Positions 1 to 6,311 of a stretch of DNA of 7,677 nucleotides are shown piece after piece. Location: assembly GCA_015494005.1 (NCBI GenBank), contig WGCB01000213.1, positions 1 to 7,677 of the forward strand, written 5' to 3'. The DNA comes from Caldilineaceae bacterium (lineage in GTDB: Bacteria > Chloroflexota > Anaerolineae > Caldilineales > Caldilineaceae). The number at the start of each line of letters is the position of its first letter. Positions within the stretch are counted from its first letter, which is position 1. Both the position numbers and the translations under genes were made by a program. Below the pieces are notes generated by a model. That model ran no database searches, had not been told where the DNA came from, and saw only the letters and a list, made by a program, of their open reading frames with translations.

Positions 1-473
1 CCGGGCAGGAGCGCCAGCATGGCCCCCAGGGAGCCGGGCAGGAGGGGGGCCAGGGGCTTGGCCAGCTGACCCAGTCGGGCGGCCAAGCGGAAGCGGCCAG
101 GGAAGGGCAGGGTCTCCTCCACCAGGCGGCGGGTGGCCTGCTCCAGGAGCGGTCGCCGCCGGCGCTCCTGGGACCAGGCCCGGAAGGAGGTGATGAGATC
201 CCCGTACTCCACGCCCGAGGGGCAGGCGGTCACACAGCCCAGGCAGCCCAGGCAGCGGTCGATGTAGGGCAGGGCCTCCTCCGCCTCCACGCCCCCTTCC
301 AGGACCTCCTTCATGAGCACGATCCGGCCCCGGGGCGAGTCCATCTCCTCGCTCAGCACGTGGTAGGTGGGGCAAGCAGGCAGGCAGAAGCCGCAGTGGA
401 CGCAGGCCTCCACTGCCTTCGCCATGGCCCCGCCCTGGGGGCCCAGGCTCTCCACTGGGATAGCGTGACGCAC
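1..473 (-). CDS. glcF: GlcF-like (Fe-S)-binding oxidoreductase subunit, N-terminal part, runs off the left edge
   Basis: This is the first ~157 codons of an iron-sulfur subunit of the glycolate oxidase GlcF / CCG-domain family. It has two ferredoxin-like CxxCxxCxxxCP clusters: C24, C27, C30, C34 ([14 protein letters not shown]) and C74, C77, C80, C84 ([15 protein letters not shown]). Between them is the family's DSPRGRI..MKEVLEG stretch, which closely follows GlcF. In the family, GlcF passes electrons from a flavin subunit (GlcD/GlcE) to the respiratory chain while oxidising glycolate or a similar 2-hydroxy acid. The cysteine-rich C-terminal half is outside the window. The GTG at 471-473 is preferred because GGAGGTGA lies six bases upstream; an in-frame TGA (477-479) bars a longer form. 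GTG 455 and ATG 425 are alternatives without a good ribosome-binding site. Substrate is uncertain: related lactate-utilisation and other CCG proteins share these motifs. A 188-base leader separates it from the upstream gene. Confidence 0.85.
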   Translation of the reverse strand, partial: MRHAIPVESLGPQGGAMAKAVEACVHCGFCLPACPTYHVLSEEMDSPRGRIVLMKEVLEGGVEAEEALPYIDRCLGCLGCVTACPSGVEYGDLITSFRAWSQERRRRPLLEQATRRLVEETLPFPGRFRLAARLGQLAKPLAPLLPGSLGAMLALLP

Positions 474-476
474 GAG

Positions 477-484
477 TCACCTCC
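477..484 (-). promoter_or_regulatory. Ribosome-binding site for the GlcF-like gene
   Basis: The minus strand reads GGAGGTGA, six bases before a GTG (GGAGG to GTG spacing). It is the strongest Shine-Dalgarno match near this gene. It selects the GTG at 473 over the ATG at 425, which would drop 16 residues and has no ribosome-binding site. Confidence 0.7.
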
Positions 485-536
485 AGGTCAACAGGCAGGT
501 CGAGCGGGGAAAGGGGCACGGGAGACAAGGAGCCGT

Positions 537-589
537 CGTGTGCGCCGCCGTGTGTGCCGTCCCGTGTGTGCCGCCCCGTGTGTGCCGCC
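537..589. repeat. Short tandem repeat, about four copies of a 14-base unit
   Basis: Three consecutive units start at 549, 563 and 577 (CGTGTGTGCCGYCC, the last one lacking the final base). They are preceded by a shorter diverged unit at 537-548 (CGTGTGCGCCGC). The copies differ by single bases. The array is noncoding and lies in the 5' leader of the GlcF-like gene. The units are directly adjacent with no spacers, so this is not a CRISPR. Confidence 0.8.
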
Positions 590-607
590 GGTGGCTTTCG
601 TCCACCG
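589..607. other. Small GC-rich hairpin
   Basis: The arms CGGTGG (589-594) and CCACCG (602-607) are perfectly complementary around a 7-base loop. It lies downstream of the quinone oxidoreductase stop and upstream of the GlcF-like start. No T-run follows on either strand, so it does not look like an intrinsic terminator. A 6-bp stem can also occur by chance in GC-rich DNA. Confidence 0.35.
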
Positions 608-628
608 TCTGCCGTCCTTCGTCCAAGC

Positions 629-660
629 ACTCAATCAGCCATTTGCCCAATCACCCATTT
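629..660. repeat. 16-base tandem duplication (two imperfect copies)
   Basis: Copies 629-644 (ACTCAATCAGCCATTT) and 645-660 (GCCCAATCACCCATTT) abut directly and match at 13 of 16 positions. They sit immediately after the quinone oxidoreductase stop codon. They could be a paired protein-binding site upstream of the GlcF-like gene, or simple slippage; nothing in the sequence decides this. Confidence 0.6.
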
Positions 661-661
661 T

Positions 662-1630
662 TCACGGCACCAGCAACACCTTCCCCTTGGTCTGCCGGGC
701 CTCCAGGTAGCGGTGCGCCTCCGCCGCCTCGGCCAGGGGGAAAATGCGGTCGATGCGCAGCTCCAGCTCCCCGGCCGCGATCCACTCCAGCACGTCGAAG
801 GCCCGATGCAGGAGCTCGTGCCGGGTGGCCACGTAGTGCCCCAGGCTGGGCCGGGTGAGGAAGAGGGAGCCCTTCTGGTTCAGGATCTGGGGATCGAGGG
901 GAGGCACCGGTCCGCTGGCCTGGCCGAAGAGGACCATGGTCCCCCGCAGGGTGAGGCAGTCCAGCCCCTTGTCGAAGGTGGCCGCGCCCACGGAGTCGTA
1001 GACCACGTGGACGCCCTGGCCGTCGGTCAGCCGCTGCACTGCCTCCAGGAAGTCCTCCTCCGTGTAGCGGATCACATGGTCCGCGCCGGCGGACCGGGCC
1101 AGCTCCGCCTTCTCCTCGGTGGAAACGGTGGCGTAGACCGTGGCGCCCCGGATCTTGGCCATCTGCACCAGGAGCCGCCCTGTGCCCCCGGCCGCGGCAT
1201 GGATCAGGGCTCGGTGCTCCTCCTCCAGGGGGAAGGTGTCGTGGCTCAGGTAGTGGGCCGTCATCCCCTGGACCATGGCTGCGGCGGCCTTCAGGGAGTC
1301 CATGCTCTTGGGCACGGGCACCAGCTTCTCCTCCGGCACCACCGCGTACTCCGCGTAGGAGCCCAGCTGCAGGGCGTAGGCCACCGGCTCCCCCACTTTG
1401 AACTCGGTCACGTCCGGGCCCAGGGCATCCACCACGCCGGCCCCCTCCACGCCCGGGGTGAAGGGCCGGGGCACGGGATACCAGCCCCGGCGATGGTAGG
1501 TGTCGATGAAGTTCACGCCCACCGCCTCGATGCGCACCCGGACCTCCCCGGGGCCGGGCTCGGGCGTGGGCACCTCCTCGTAGCGCAGCACTTCGGGTCC
1601 GCCAAACTCATGGACGCGGATGGCTTTCAT
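662..1630 (-). CDS. qor: NADPH:quinone oxidoreductase, QOR-type medium-chain dehydrogenase/reductase
   Basis: The 322-residue protein is full length for the zinc-free QOR branch of the medium-chain dehydrogenase/reductase superfamily. The N-terminal GroES-like domain begins [15 protein letters not shown] and carries [13 protein letters not shown] (38-49) and the [12 protein letters not shown] segment. The Rossmann domain has the QOR cofactor motif [13 protein letters not shown] (144-156; AAGGTG at 146-151) and GADHVIRY (182-189). The end, TKGKVLLVP, is typical. The cysteine cluster of the structural zinc site is absent. The family reduces quinones or other electrophilic carbonyls one or two electrons at a time with NADPH in the cytoplasm. 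The ATG is preceded by AAAGGAGG at 1641-1648, with ten bases between GGAGG and the ATG. It follows coxF after 44 bases and may be the last gene of the cox transcript. Family is secure; substrate is not known. Confidence 0.9.
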   Translation of the reverse strand: MKAIRVHEFGGPEVLRYEEVPTPEPGPGEVRVRIEAVGVNFIDTYHRRGWYPVPRPFTPGVEGAGVVDALGPDVTEFKVGEPVAYALQLGSYAEYAVVPEEKLVPVPKSMDSLKAAAAMVQGMTAHYLSHDTFPLEEEHRALIHAAAGGTGRLLVQMAKIRGATVYATVSTEEKAELARSAGADHVIRYTEEDFLEAVQRLTDGQGVHVVYDSVGAATFDKGLDCLTLRGTMVLFGQASGPVPPLDPQILNQKGSLFLTRPSLGHYVATRHELLHRAFDVLEWIAAGELELRIDRIFPLAEAAEAHRYLEARQTKGKVLLVP

Positions 1631-1674
1631 GGTCCATCATCCTCCTTTGGTGTGAAGAGTTGGACACGGATGCT

Positions 1675-2775
1675 TCAGCCAGCCTGCGATCCGTGTGGTT
1701 CTGCGTGTGCCGGTGATTCCTGGCCCGCACCCCGGTTCAGGACGGCCACGATCTCGGCCATGATGGCCAGGGCGATCTCCTCGGGCCGGCGACCGCCCAG
1801 GTCCAGCCCCACCGGCGCGTGGATGCGGGCCAGGGCCTCCTCCGGGACGCCGGCCGCTCGCAAGGCCTTCAGCCGGGCGGCGTGAGTGCGCCGGGAGCCC
1901 AGCGCGCCCACGTAGCGGACGGGCCGGGCCAGGGCCGCCTCCAGGGCCGGGTTGTCCAGCTTGGGATCGTGGGTCAGGGTCACCACGCAGGTGGACTCGT
2001 CCAGGCCCATCTCCTGCAGGATCTCCCCGGGCCAGCCGATGATCAGCTCGTCCGCGTGGCGGAAGCGCTCCGGCGTGGCGAAGGCAGAGCGGGCGTCCAC
2101 CACCACGGTGCGGAAACCCAGGGCCCGGGCGAAGGTGACCAGGGGGATGGCGATGTGCACCCCGCCCACGATGACCAGGCGAGGCGGCGGCGCCTGCACG
2201 TCCACCAAGACCTCCACCGGCGCTGGGCTGGGCCCGTCCCCGGCCGTCACCTGGATGCGCTGGCTGCGCTGCTGGCGGAGAAGCTCCCGGGCTCGCTCCG
2301 CCACCTGTCGGTCCAGCTCGGGATGGCCCAGGCTGCCCGTGGACTGGCCCGACGGCTCCACCAGCAGCTTCCTCCCCAGGCCGGGACCCTGGATCACCGT
2401 AGCCAGGGCCACCAGCCGCTGGGCCTGCACCGCCTCCAGGAAGGCTCTCATCGGGGCCTGGGTTCGATCCAGGGGCTCCACGAAGACCTGGATGGCGCCC
2501 CCGCAGGCCAGGCCCACGTCCCAGGCCATCTCGTCGCTGATGCCGAACTCCAGCAGGCGGGGGGCGCCCTGGGCCAGCACGGCCAGGGCCTCCTGGACCA
2601 CGGCCCCCTCCACGCAGCCGCCGCTCACCGAGCCGCTCATGGCCCCGTCCTCGGCCACGGCCATCTTCGCGCCCAGGGGCCGGGGCGCGGAGCCGTAGAC
2701 CTTGACCACCGTGGCCAGGGCCGTGCGTTTGCCCTCCTGTTGCCAGCGTTCCATGTCCGCCAGGATCTCGTGCAT
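1675..2775 (-). CDS. coxF: XdhC/CoxF-family molybdoenzyme maturation protein
   Basis: This 366-residue protein has both XdhC domains. The N-terminal domain (about 1-105) contains ATVVKVYGSAPRPLGAKM, GSVSGGCVEG with C54, and FGISDE...GLACGG with C91. These Gly/Cys motifs are the XdhC hallmark. The C-terminal NAD-binding-like domain (about 198-345) contains RLVIVGGVHIAIPLV, GFRTVVVDAR, TLTHDPKLDNPAL and YVGALGSRRT. XdhC proteins bind molybdenum cofactor, promote its sulfuration and deliver it to xanthine dehydrogenase-family enzymes. CoxF and CoxI are the CO dehydrogenase versions. The glycine turn reads GGVHIA rather than GxGxxA/G, probably a subfamily trait. There is no clear ribosome-binding site. 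The start MHEILADME matches the family's usual beginning and lies 30 bases after coxE, so translational read-on is likely. CoxF is preferred over CoxI because it directly follows coxD and coxE. Confidence 0.9.
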   Translation of the reverse strand: MHEILADMERWQQEGKRTALATVVKVYGSAPRPLGAKMAVAEDGAMSGSVSGGCVEGAVVQEALAVLAQGAPRLLEFGISDEMAWDVGLACGGAIQVFVEPLDRTQAPMRAFLEAVQAQRLVALATVIQGPGLGRKLLVEPSGQSTGSLGHPELDRQVAERARELLRQQRSQRIQVTAGDGPSPAPVEVLVDVQAPPPRLVIVGGVHIAIPLVTFARALGFRTVVVDARSAFATPERFRHADELIIGWPGEILQEMGLDESTCVVTLTHDPKLDNPALEAALARPVRYVGALGSRRTHAARLKALRAAGVPEEALARIHAPVGLDLGGRRPEEIALAIMAEIVAVLNRGAGQESPAHAEPHGSQAG

Positions 2776-2805
2776 AGTTGGGTCTGTGGTGTGGCGCTGG
2801 GTGCA

Positions 2806-4011
2806 TCAAGGACGGGCAGGCCGCCGGGAGGCCAGGCCCGTCTCCAGCAGGGCGGCCAGCTGCTCCAGGCTGGCCAGGTTGTGGACGGGCAGGAAGGCGT
2901 CCACGAAGGGCAGAGCGGCCTGCATGCCCCGGGTTAGGGGACGGTAGTCCGGCGAGCCCAGCAGCGGATTCAACCAGATGAGCCGGTGACAGCTCCGCTG
3001 CAGCCGGGCCATCTCCTGGGCCAGCAGGTCCGGCTCCCCCCGGTCCCAGCCATCGCTGATGATCAGCACCAGGGCCCCCTGTCCCAGGAGCCGCCGGGCC
3101 CAGCGAAAGTTGAAGGTGCGCAAGGCCTGGCCCATGCGGGTCCCCCCGGACCAGTCCTGGACGGCTCGGCTCGCCTGGGCCAGGGCCTGGTCCACATCCC
3201 TCTGGCCCAGCTGCTGGGTGATGCGGGTGAGCCGGGTGCCGAAGACGAAGGCTTCCACTCGATTGCGCTCCTGGAGCATCCCGCCTCGGGTCACCGCGTG
3301 GAGAAACTGGAGCAGCATCCGGGTGTAGCCCTCCATGGAGCCGCTGATGTCGCACAGGAGCACCAGGGGCCGGGCCTTCTCCTTGGGCCGGCGTCGGGCC
3401 AGGTGGAGCATCTCGCCCCCATGGCGCAGGTTGCGGCGGAAGCTGCGGCGCAGATCCAACCGCCGGCCTCCTGGTGCGGCCACGAAACGGCGGCTGCGGC
3501 GTCGGGCCCAGGTCCAGCGCATCTCCTGGATCAGCTGCTGGACCTGGCTGCGCTCCTGGGGGGTGAGCCGGGCGAAATCCTTGTGGCGCAGCTGCTCCTG
3601 GGCGCTGTAGCGGAGGAGGATCGTCTCCTGCTCCGGGCTGTCCGGGCCGCCCTGCTCGTTCCCCTCCCCTTCCGGGACGTGCTGGAGCGCTTCCTGGGCC
3701 TGGCTCCGCTGGACGGAGACATCCAGGTCGAAGCCGGGACCCTGCCAGCCCTCCCAAGAGCGCCAGAAGAGGTCGAAGGCCCGGTCGAAGAGGGGGATCT
3801 GCTCCCTGCGGCTGACCAGGACGGCCCGGGCCGCGTCCTTCACGTCCCCTCGGCGGCTCAGGTCCACGTGGGCCAGGGCCCGCACCAGCTCCTGGATCTG
3901 GGCCGGGGTCACCTCCATGCCCAGGCGGCGCAGGGCCCGGCCGAACAGCACCAGGTTCCCCAGCAGCTGACCCGACGGCTCACGCTCCAATCTCGGTTCC
4001 TCCATCGCCAT
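2806..4011 (-). CDS. coxE: CoxE-type von Willebrand factor A domain protein
   Basis: The 401-residue protein matches the CoxE / VWA-containing family. The N-terminal helical part (about 15-90) is followed by a charged linker (about 105-180) rich in Glu, Gln and Arg. The VWA domain covers about 215-395. The metal-ion-dependent adhesion site is intact: DISGS (D221, S223, S225), T291 in GGTRMGQAL, and D320 in IISDGWD. VWA proteins of this type work with a MoxR ATPase as a chaperone pair. In the CO dehydrogenase system CoxD and CoxE are needed to assemble the copper-sulfur-molybdenum site. The gene starts nine bases after the coxD stop, with no strong ribosome-binding site, which suggests translational coupling. 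ATG 4005 (MEEPRLE) is an alternative start two codons in. No signal peptide or membrane segment is seen, so it should be cytoplasmic. Confidence 0.92.
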   Translation of the reverse strand: MAMEEPRLEREPSGQLLGNLVLFGRALRRLGMEVTPAQIQELVRALAHVDLSRRGDVKDAARAVLVSRREQIPLFDRAFDLFWRSWEGWQGPGFDLDVSVQRSQAQEALQHVPEGEGNEQGGPDSPEQETILLRYSAQEQLRHKDFARLTPQERSQVQQLIQEMRWTWARRRSRRFVAAPGGRRLDLRRSFRRNLRHGGEMLHLARRRPKEKARPLVLLCDISGSMEGYTRMLLQFLHAVTRGGMLQERNRVEAFVFGTRLTRITQQLGQRDVDQALAQASRAVQDWSGGTRMGQALRTFNFRWARRLLGQGALVLIISDGWDRGEPDLLAQEMARLQRSCHRLIWLNPLLGSPDYRPLTRGMQAALPFVDAFLPVHNLASLEQLAALLETGLASRRPARP

Positions 4012-4020
4012 GCTGTGGCA

Positions 4021-4926
4021 TCACCGATCCTGGGCCAGAATTTCCTGCACCACCCTGCCCTGCATCCGCTGCACATCGTCCCGGTACTTGAGGAGCACGC
4101 CCAGGGTGTCGTGGACCACCTGCTCGTCCAGGGCCTGCTGATCCAGGGCCACCAGGGCCCGGATCCAGTCCAGGGTCTCGGCCACCCCGGGCAGTTTGAA
4201 GAGCTCCTGCTCCCGCAGGGCCTGGACGAAGGCCACTGCCTGCCGGGCCAGGGCCTCCGACGCCTCCGGGGCCTTGGTGCGGACGATGCGCAGCTCCTTC
4301 TCGAAGCTGGGGTAGTCGATCCAGTGGTAGAGGCAGCGCCGCTTCAGCGCGTCGTGGATCTCCCGGGTGCGGTTGGAGGTGATGACCACCACCGGCGGCT
4401 CCTGGGCCCGGACCGTGCCGATCTCCGGGATGGAGATCTGGAAGTCCGAGAGCACCTCCAGCAGGAAGGCTTCGAACTCCTCGTCCGCCCGGTCCAGCTC
4501 GTCCACCAGGAGGACCGGGGCCTGGCCGTTGACCGGTTCGATGGCCTGGAGCAGGGGGCGCTTCAGCAGGAAGGCCGGGCCGAAGAGTTCCTCCAGGGCT
4601 GTCTCCTCGTCCACGTGGCCCGCGGCCTCCATGAGCCGGATCTGGAGCATCTGCCGGGTGTAGTTCCACTCGTAGACCGCGGTGCTCACGTCCAGCCCCT
4701 CGTAGCACTGCAGGCGGATCAGGGGCCGGTCCAGGAGCTGGGCCAGGACCTTGGCCACCTCGGTCTTGCCCACCCCGGCCTCCCCTTCCAGGAAGAGGGG
4801 GCGCTGGAGCTTCAGGGCCAGGAAGATGGCCGTGGCCAGGCTGCGCTCCGGGATGTAGGCGTGGGCCTCCAGGGCCTGGACCAGCTGGTCGATGGATTGG
4901 GGGGTGGAAACGGGCTGGGTGCTCAT
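4021..4926 (-). CDS. coxD: CoxD, MoxR-family AAA+ ATPase
   Basis: The 301-residue protein carries a complete MoxR-type AAA+ core. Walker A is GEAGVGKT (48-55, K54) and Walker B is VLLVDE (138-143), followed by LDRADEEFEAFLLEVLSDF, a signature of this group. A sensor-1 asparagine lies in VITSNRTRE (N185), with arginine-finger candidates in ALKRRCLYHWIDYP (R196, R197). CoxD is the ATPase that, with CoxE, helps introduce copper and sulfur into the molybdenum centre of CO dehydrogenase. The start at 4926 (MSTQPVSTPQSIDQL) overlaps the upstream kinase stop as ATGA, so the two are translationally coupled. No ribosome-binding site is visible. The open frame extends upstream to 5493, but that stretch has no recognisable homology and overlaps the kinase gene in another frame, so it was not used. 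Confidence 0.93.
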   Translation of the reverse strand: MSTQPVSTPQSIDQLVQALEAHAYIPERSLATAIFLALKLQRPLFLEGEAGVGKTEVAKVLAQLLDRPLIRLQCYEGLDVSTAVYEWNYTRQMLQIRLMEAAGHVDEETALEELFGPAFLLKRPLLQAIEPVNGQAPVLLVDELDRADEEFEAFLLEVLSDFQISIPEIGTVRAQEPPVVVITSNRTREIHDALKRRCLYHWIDYPSFEKELRIVRTKAPEASEALARQAVAFVQALREQELFKLPGVAETLDWIRALVALDQQALDEQVVHDTLGVLLKYRDDVQRMQGRVVQEILAQDR

Positions 4927-5507
4927 GGTCGGGTTGGTCCGTTGTGCCGCTCCTCGGGGAGCCGGGCCAGACTTCTGGGCAGATCCTGGAGCCAGCGCCG
5001 GGTGGCCTGGGGGGACGTGTGGCGGAAGACGGTCAGGTGGGCGTGTTCGGGCTGGGCCAGGAGCTGGGGATACTCCCGGCGACGGCGTCTCCAGGTGCGG
5101 ACGGCCCACCAGAGGATGCTCTCTCGTCCCAGGGCATTCCGCCAGCTCTCCCGGTTGCCCTGCCACAGCTCCAGGCCCAGGAAGACCCGCCGGGCCGTGC
5201 GCACCAGGAGACGTCGGAAAACAAGGGGGAAGGGGTAGTCCAGCCAGATCAGGTGGGTGGCCCGAGGCCAGACGATGTCGCGCACCTTGCTGTAGTTGCC
5301 GTCGAAGACCCAGCTGTCCTGGGCCACAGCCTGGCGGATGCGTGCCCGGAATTCGCCCCTGGGCGTGGGGGTCCAGTCCGGGCCCCAGAAGAAAGCGTCC
5401 GCCTCCAGGTGGGGGATGCCCAGGCGCTGGCTGGCCTGCTGGGCCAGGGTCGTCTTGCCCGCGCCGGTGACGCCCAGGATCACCAGCCGCCAAGGCCCCT
5501 CGGACAC
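4923..5507 (-). CDS. FlaR/topology-modulation-like P-loop NTPase (adenylate-kinase fold)
   Basis: The 194-residue protein resembles the small P-loop kinases annotated as DNA topology modulation protein FlaR or adenylate kinase-related. Walker A is GVTGAGKTT (12-20, K18). It is followed by the family pattern LEADAFFW (34-41), TPTPRGEF, DSWVFDGNYSKVRD (65-78) and ATHLIWLDYPFPLVFRRLLVR (83-103). These fit a nucleotide-phosphotransferase fold of unknown substrate, and the name FlaR need not reflect function. The C-terminal ~60 residues are rich in Arg and Trp. The GTG start at 5507 has GGAGG five bases upstream, overlapping the transporter's stop; the same frame is open upstream to 6263, but that part is antisense-like filler over the transporter gene. 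Its stop overlaps the coxD start (ATGA), so it is translationally tied to CoxD. A role in CO dehydrogenase maturation is inference from position only. Confidence 0.85.
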   Translation of the reverse strand: MSEGPWRLVILGVTGAGKTTLAQQASQRLGIPHLEADAFFWGPDWTPTPRGEFRARIRQAVAQDSWVFDGNYSKVRDIVWPRATHLIWLDYPFPLVFRRLLVRTARRVFLGLELWQGNRESWRNALGRESILWWAVRTWRRRRREYPQLLAQPEHAHLTVFRHTSPQATRRWLQDLPRSLARLPEERHNGPTRP

Positions 5508-5512
5508 GGTCG

Positions 5513-5517
5513 CCTCC
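5513..5517 (-). promoter_or_regulatory. Ribosome-binding site selecting the GTG start of the kinase gene
   Basis: GGAGG on the minus strand lies five bases before the GTG at 5505-5507 and just upstream of where the GVTGAGKTT motif frame begins. It abuts the TAG stop of the transporter gene. This supports a 194-residue protein instead of the 446-residue open frame. Confidence 0.7.
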
Positions 5518-5518
5518 G

Positions 5519-6247
5519 CTACAGGAAGAGCCCGTCCACGAAGCCGATGCGGCCCATGATCAGCACACCCAGGACGATGCTGATCACCCCCGCGGCCAGG
5601 CGCAGGCCCCGGTCCACCCGGGCGAAGTTGGTCACCGCTTTCATGGGCAGGGCGATGAGGGTGCTGGTGACCATCATCCCCAGGATGGAGCCCACGCCGA
5701 AGATCAGGATGAAGAAGATCCCCTGCCAGACGCTCTCCACCGTGGTCAGGACCAGGAGCATGAGCGCGGAGCTGCCGGCCAGGCCATGGACCAGCCCCAC
5801 CAGGAAGGAGCGGTGATGGTGGTGATGGGTCGACTCCTCGGGCTGGTCGTGGGGCTCCCCGTGTGGCCGATCGTGGGCGTGCAGATGGACGTGGGTGGTG
5901 CCGTCGGGATGGGTGTGGGGGTGCAGGTGGACCTGGCCTCGGAGCACCTTGCGCAGCACATCCACGCCCAGGAGCACCAGCACGATCCCCACCAGGAACT
6001 CGAAGGAGAGGGCCAGCTTCTGGGGGATGGTCAGCTTGAAGAGCAGGATGACCAGGCCCACCACGAAGAGGGTGGTGGTGTGGCCCATCCCCCACAGGAT
6101 GCCAAAGATGGAGGATCGCTTCAGGCTCTTGGTCTGGCTGACCAGGGTGGAGACGGCCACCACGTGGTCCGCATCCAGGGCGTGCTCCAGGCCCAGGACC
6201 AGCCCCAGGCTCAGGAGGGTGAAGGCTTGCGGGAAAAAGGTGTCCAA
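5519..6247 (-). CDS. Ni/Co-transporter-type (NiCoT/UreH-like) membrane protein with a His-rich loop
   Basis: This 242-residue membrane protein has about six hydrophobic segments (near 6-20, 45-70, 83-100, 148-170, 176-200, 214-234). The first helix carries EHALDADHVVAVS with H22, D27 and H28, the HX4DH signature of nickel/cobalt transporters. LWGMGHTTT (51-59) and GLVHGLAGSSAL (151-162) are further family motifs. Between segments three and four is a loop (107-145) with 15 histidines in 39 residues, ending in HHHHH. This is a likely metal-sensing or storage site. The family carries Ni(II) or Co(II) across the inner membrane; here the metal is unproven, and its cox setting makes copper or another metal worth considering. 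The start is a TTG with GAGGAG six bases upstream and no in-frame ATG near the N terminus. Its stop is 11 bases before the kinase start. It is shorter than classic eight-helix NiCoT proteins and closer to UreH/HupE-size relatives. Confidence 0.85.
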   Translation of the reverse strand: MDTFFPQAFTLLSLGLVLGLEHALDADHVVAVSTLVSQTKSLKRSSIFGILWGMGHTTTLFVVGLVILLFKLTIPQKLALSFEFLVGIVLVLLGVDVLRKVLRGQVHLHPHTHPDGTTHVHLHAHDRPHGEPHDQPEESTHHHHHRSFLVGLVHGLAGSSALMLLVLTTVESVWQGIFFILIFGVGSILGMMVTSTLIALPMKAVTNFARVDRGLRLAAGVISIVLGVLIMGRIGFVDGLFL

Positions 6248-6253
6248 AGTTCT

Positions 6254-6259
6254 CTCCTC
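6254..6259 (-). promoter_or_regulatory. Ribosome-binding site selecting a TTG start for the transporter
   Basis: GAGGAG on the minus strand (within GAGAGGAGAG) lies six bases before the TTG at 6245-6247. The next in-frame ATG would remove the HX4DH metal motif, so TTG is the only start that gives an intact protein. Confidence 0.7.
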
Positions 6260-6311
6260 TCACGGTGTCCCTGTGGTCCCAGGCGCTGGACGGGCCCCGT
6301 CTCTCGGCCTG

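Larger units (their letters stand above)
474..661 (-). other. 188-base noncoding leader between the quinone oxidoreductase and the GlcF-like gene
   Basis: No gene is supported here. The stretch holds a ~14-base tandem repeat (537-589), a 6-bp hairpin (589-607) and a 16-base tandem duplication (629-660). It ends in the GlcF ribosome-binding site. The end next to the quinone oxidoreductase stop is noticeably less GC-rich than its surroundings, as expected of a promoter region. I could not find a convincing -35/-10 pair or a terminator with a T-run. It is the longest gene-free gap in the window and the likeliest place for a transcription boundary. Confidence 0.6.

Noticed and set aside
589..607. 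Rho-independent terminator for the quinone oxidoreductase
   Set aside because: The 6-bp stem is short and is not followed by a T-run on either strand.
537..660. Possible CRISPR array in the repeat-bearing leader
   Set aside because: The units are 14 and 16 bases long, directly adjacent, without unique spacers, and no cas gene is present.
554..1885. A 443-codon open frame on the plus strand across the quinone oxidoreductase gene
   Set aside because: It is antisense to a complete QOR gene with intact motifs and has no recognisable domain.
1637..3757. A 706-codon open frame on the minus strand
   Set aside because: It overlaps coxF and coxE in another frame and translates to Gly/Pro/Ala/Arg-rich sequence without any motif.
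2986..5238. A 750-codon open frame on the plus strand
   Set aside because: It runs antisense to coxE, coxD and the kinase, which all have clear family motifs. Its translation is a low-complexity Leu/Gly/Gln/His/Pro mix typical of antisense frames in GC-rich genes.
4927..5493. An upstream extension of the coxD frame to 490 residues
   Set aside because: It overlaps the kinase gene and has no homology; the ATG at 4926 overlaps the kinase stop and fits CoxD length.
5508..6263. An upstream extension of the kinase frame to a 446-residue protein
   Set aside because: The extra part overlaps the transporter gene in another frame and is Pro/Gly/Arg/His-rich. The GTG at 5507 has its own ribosome-binding site.
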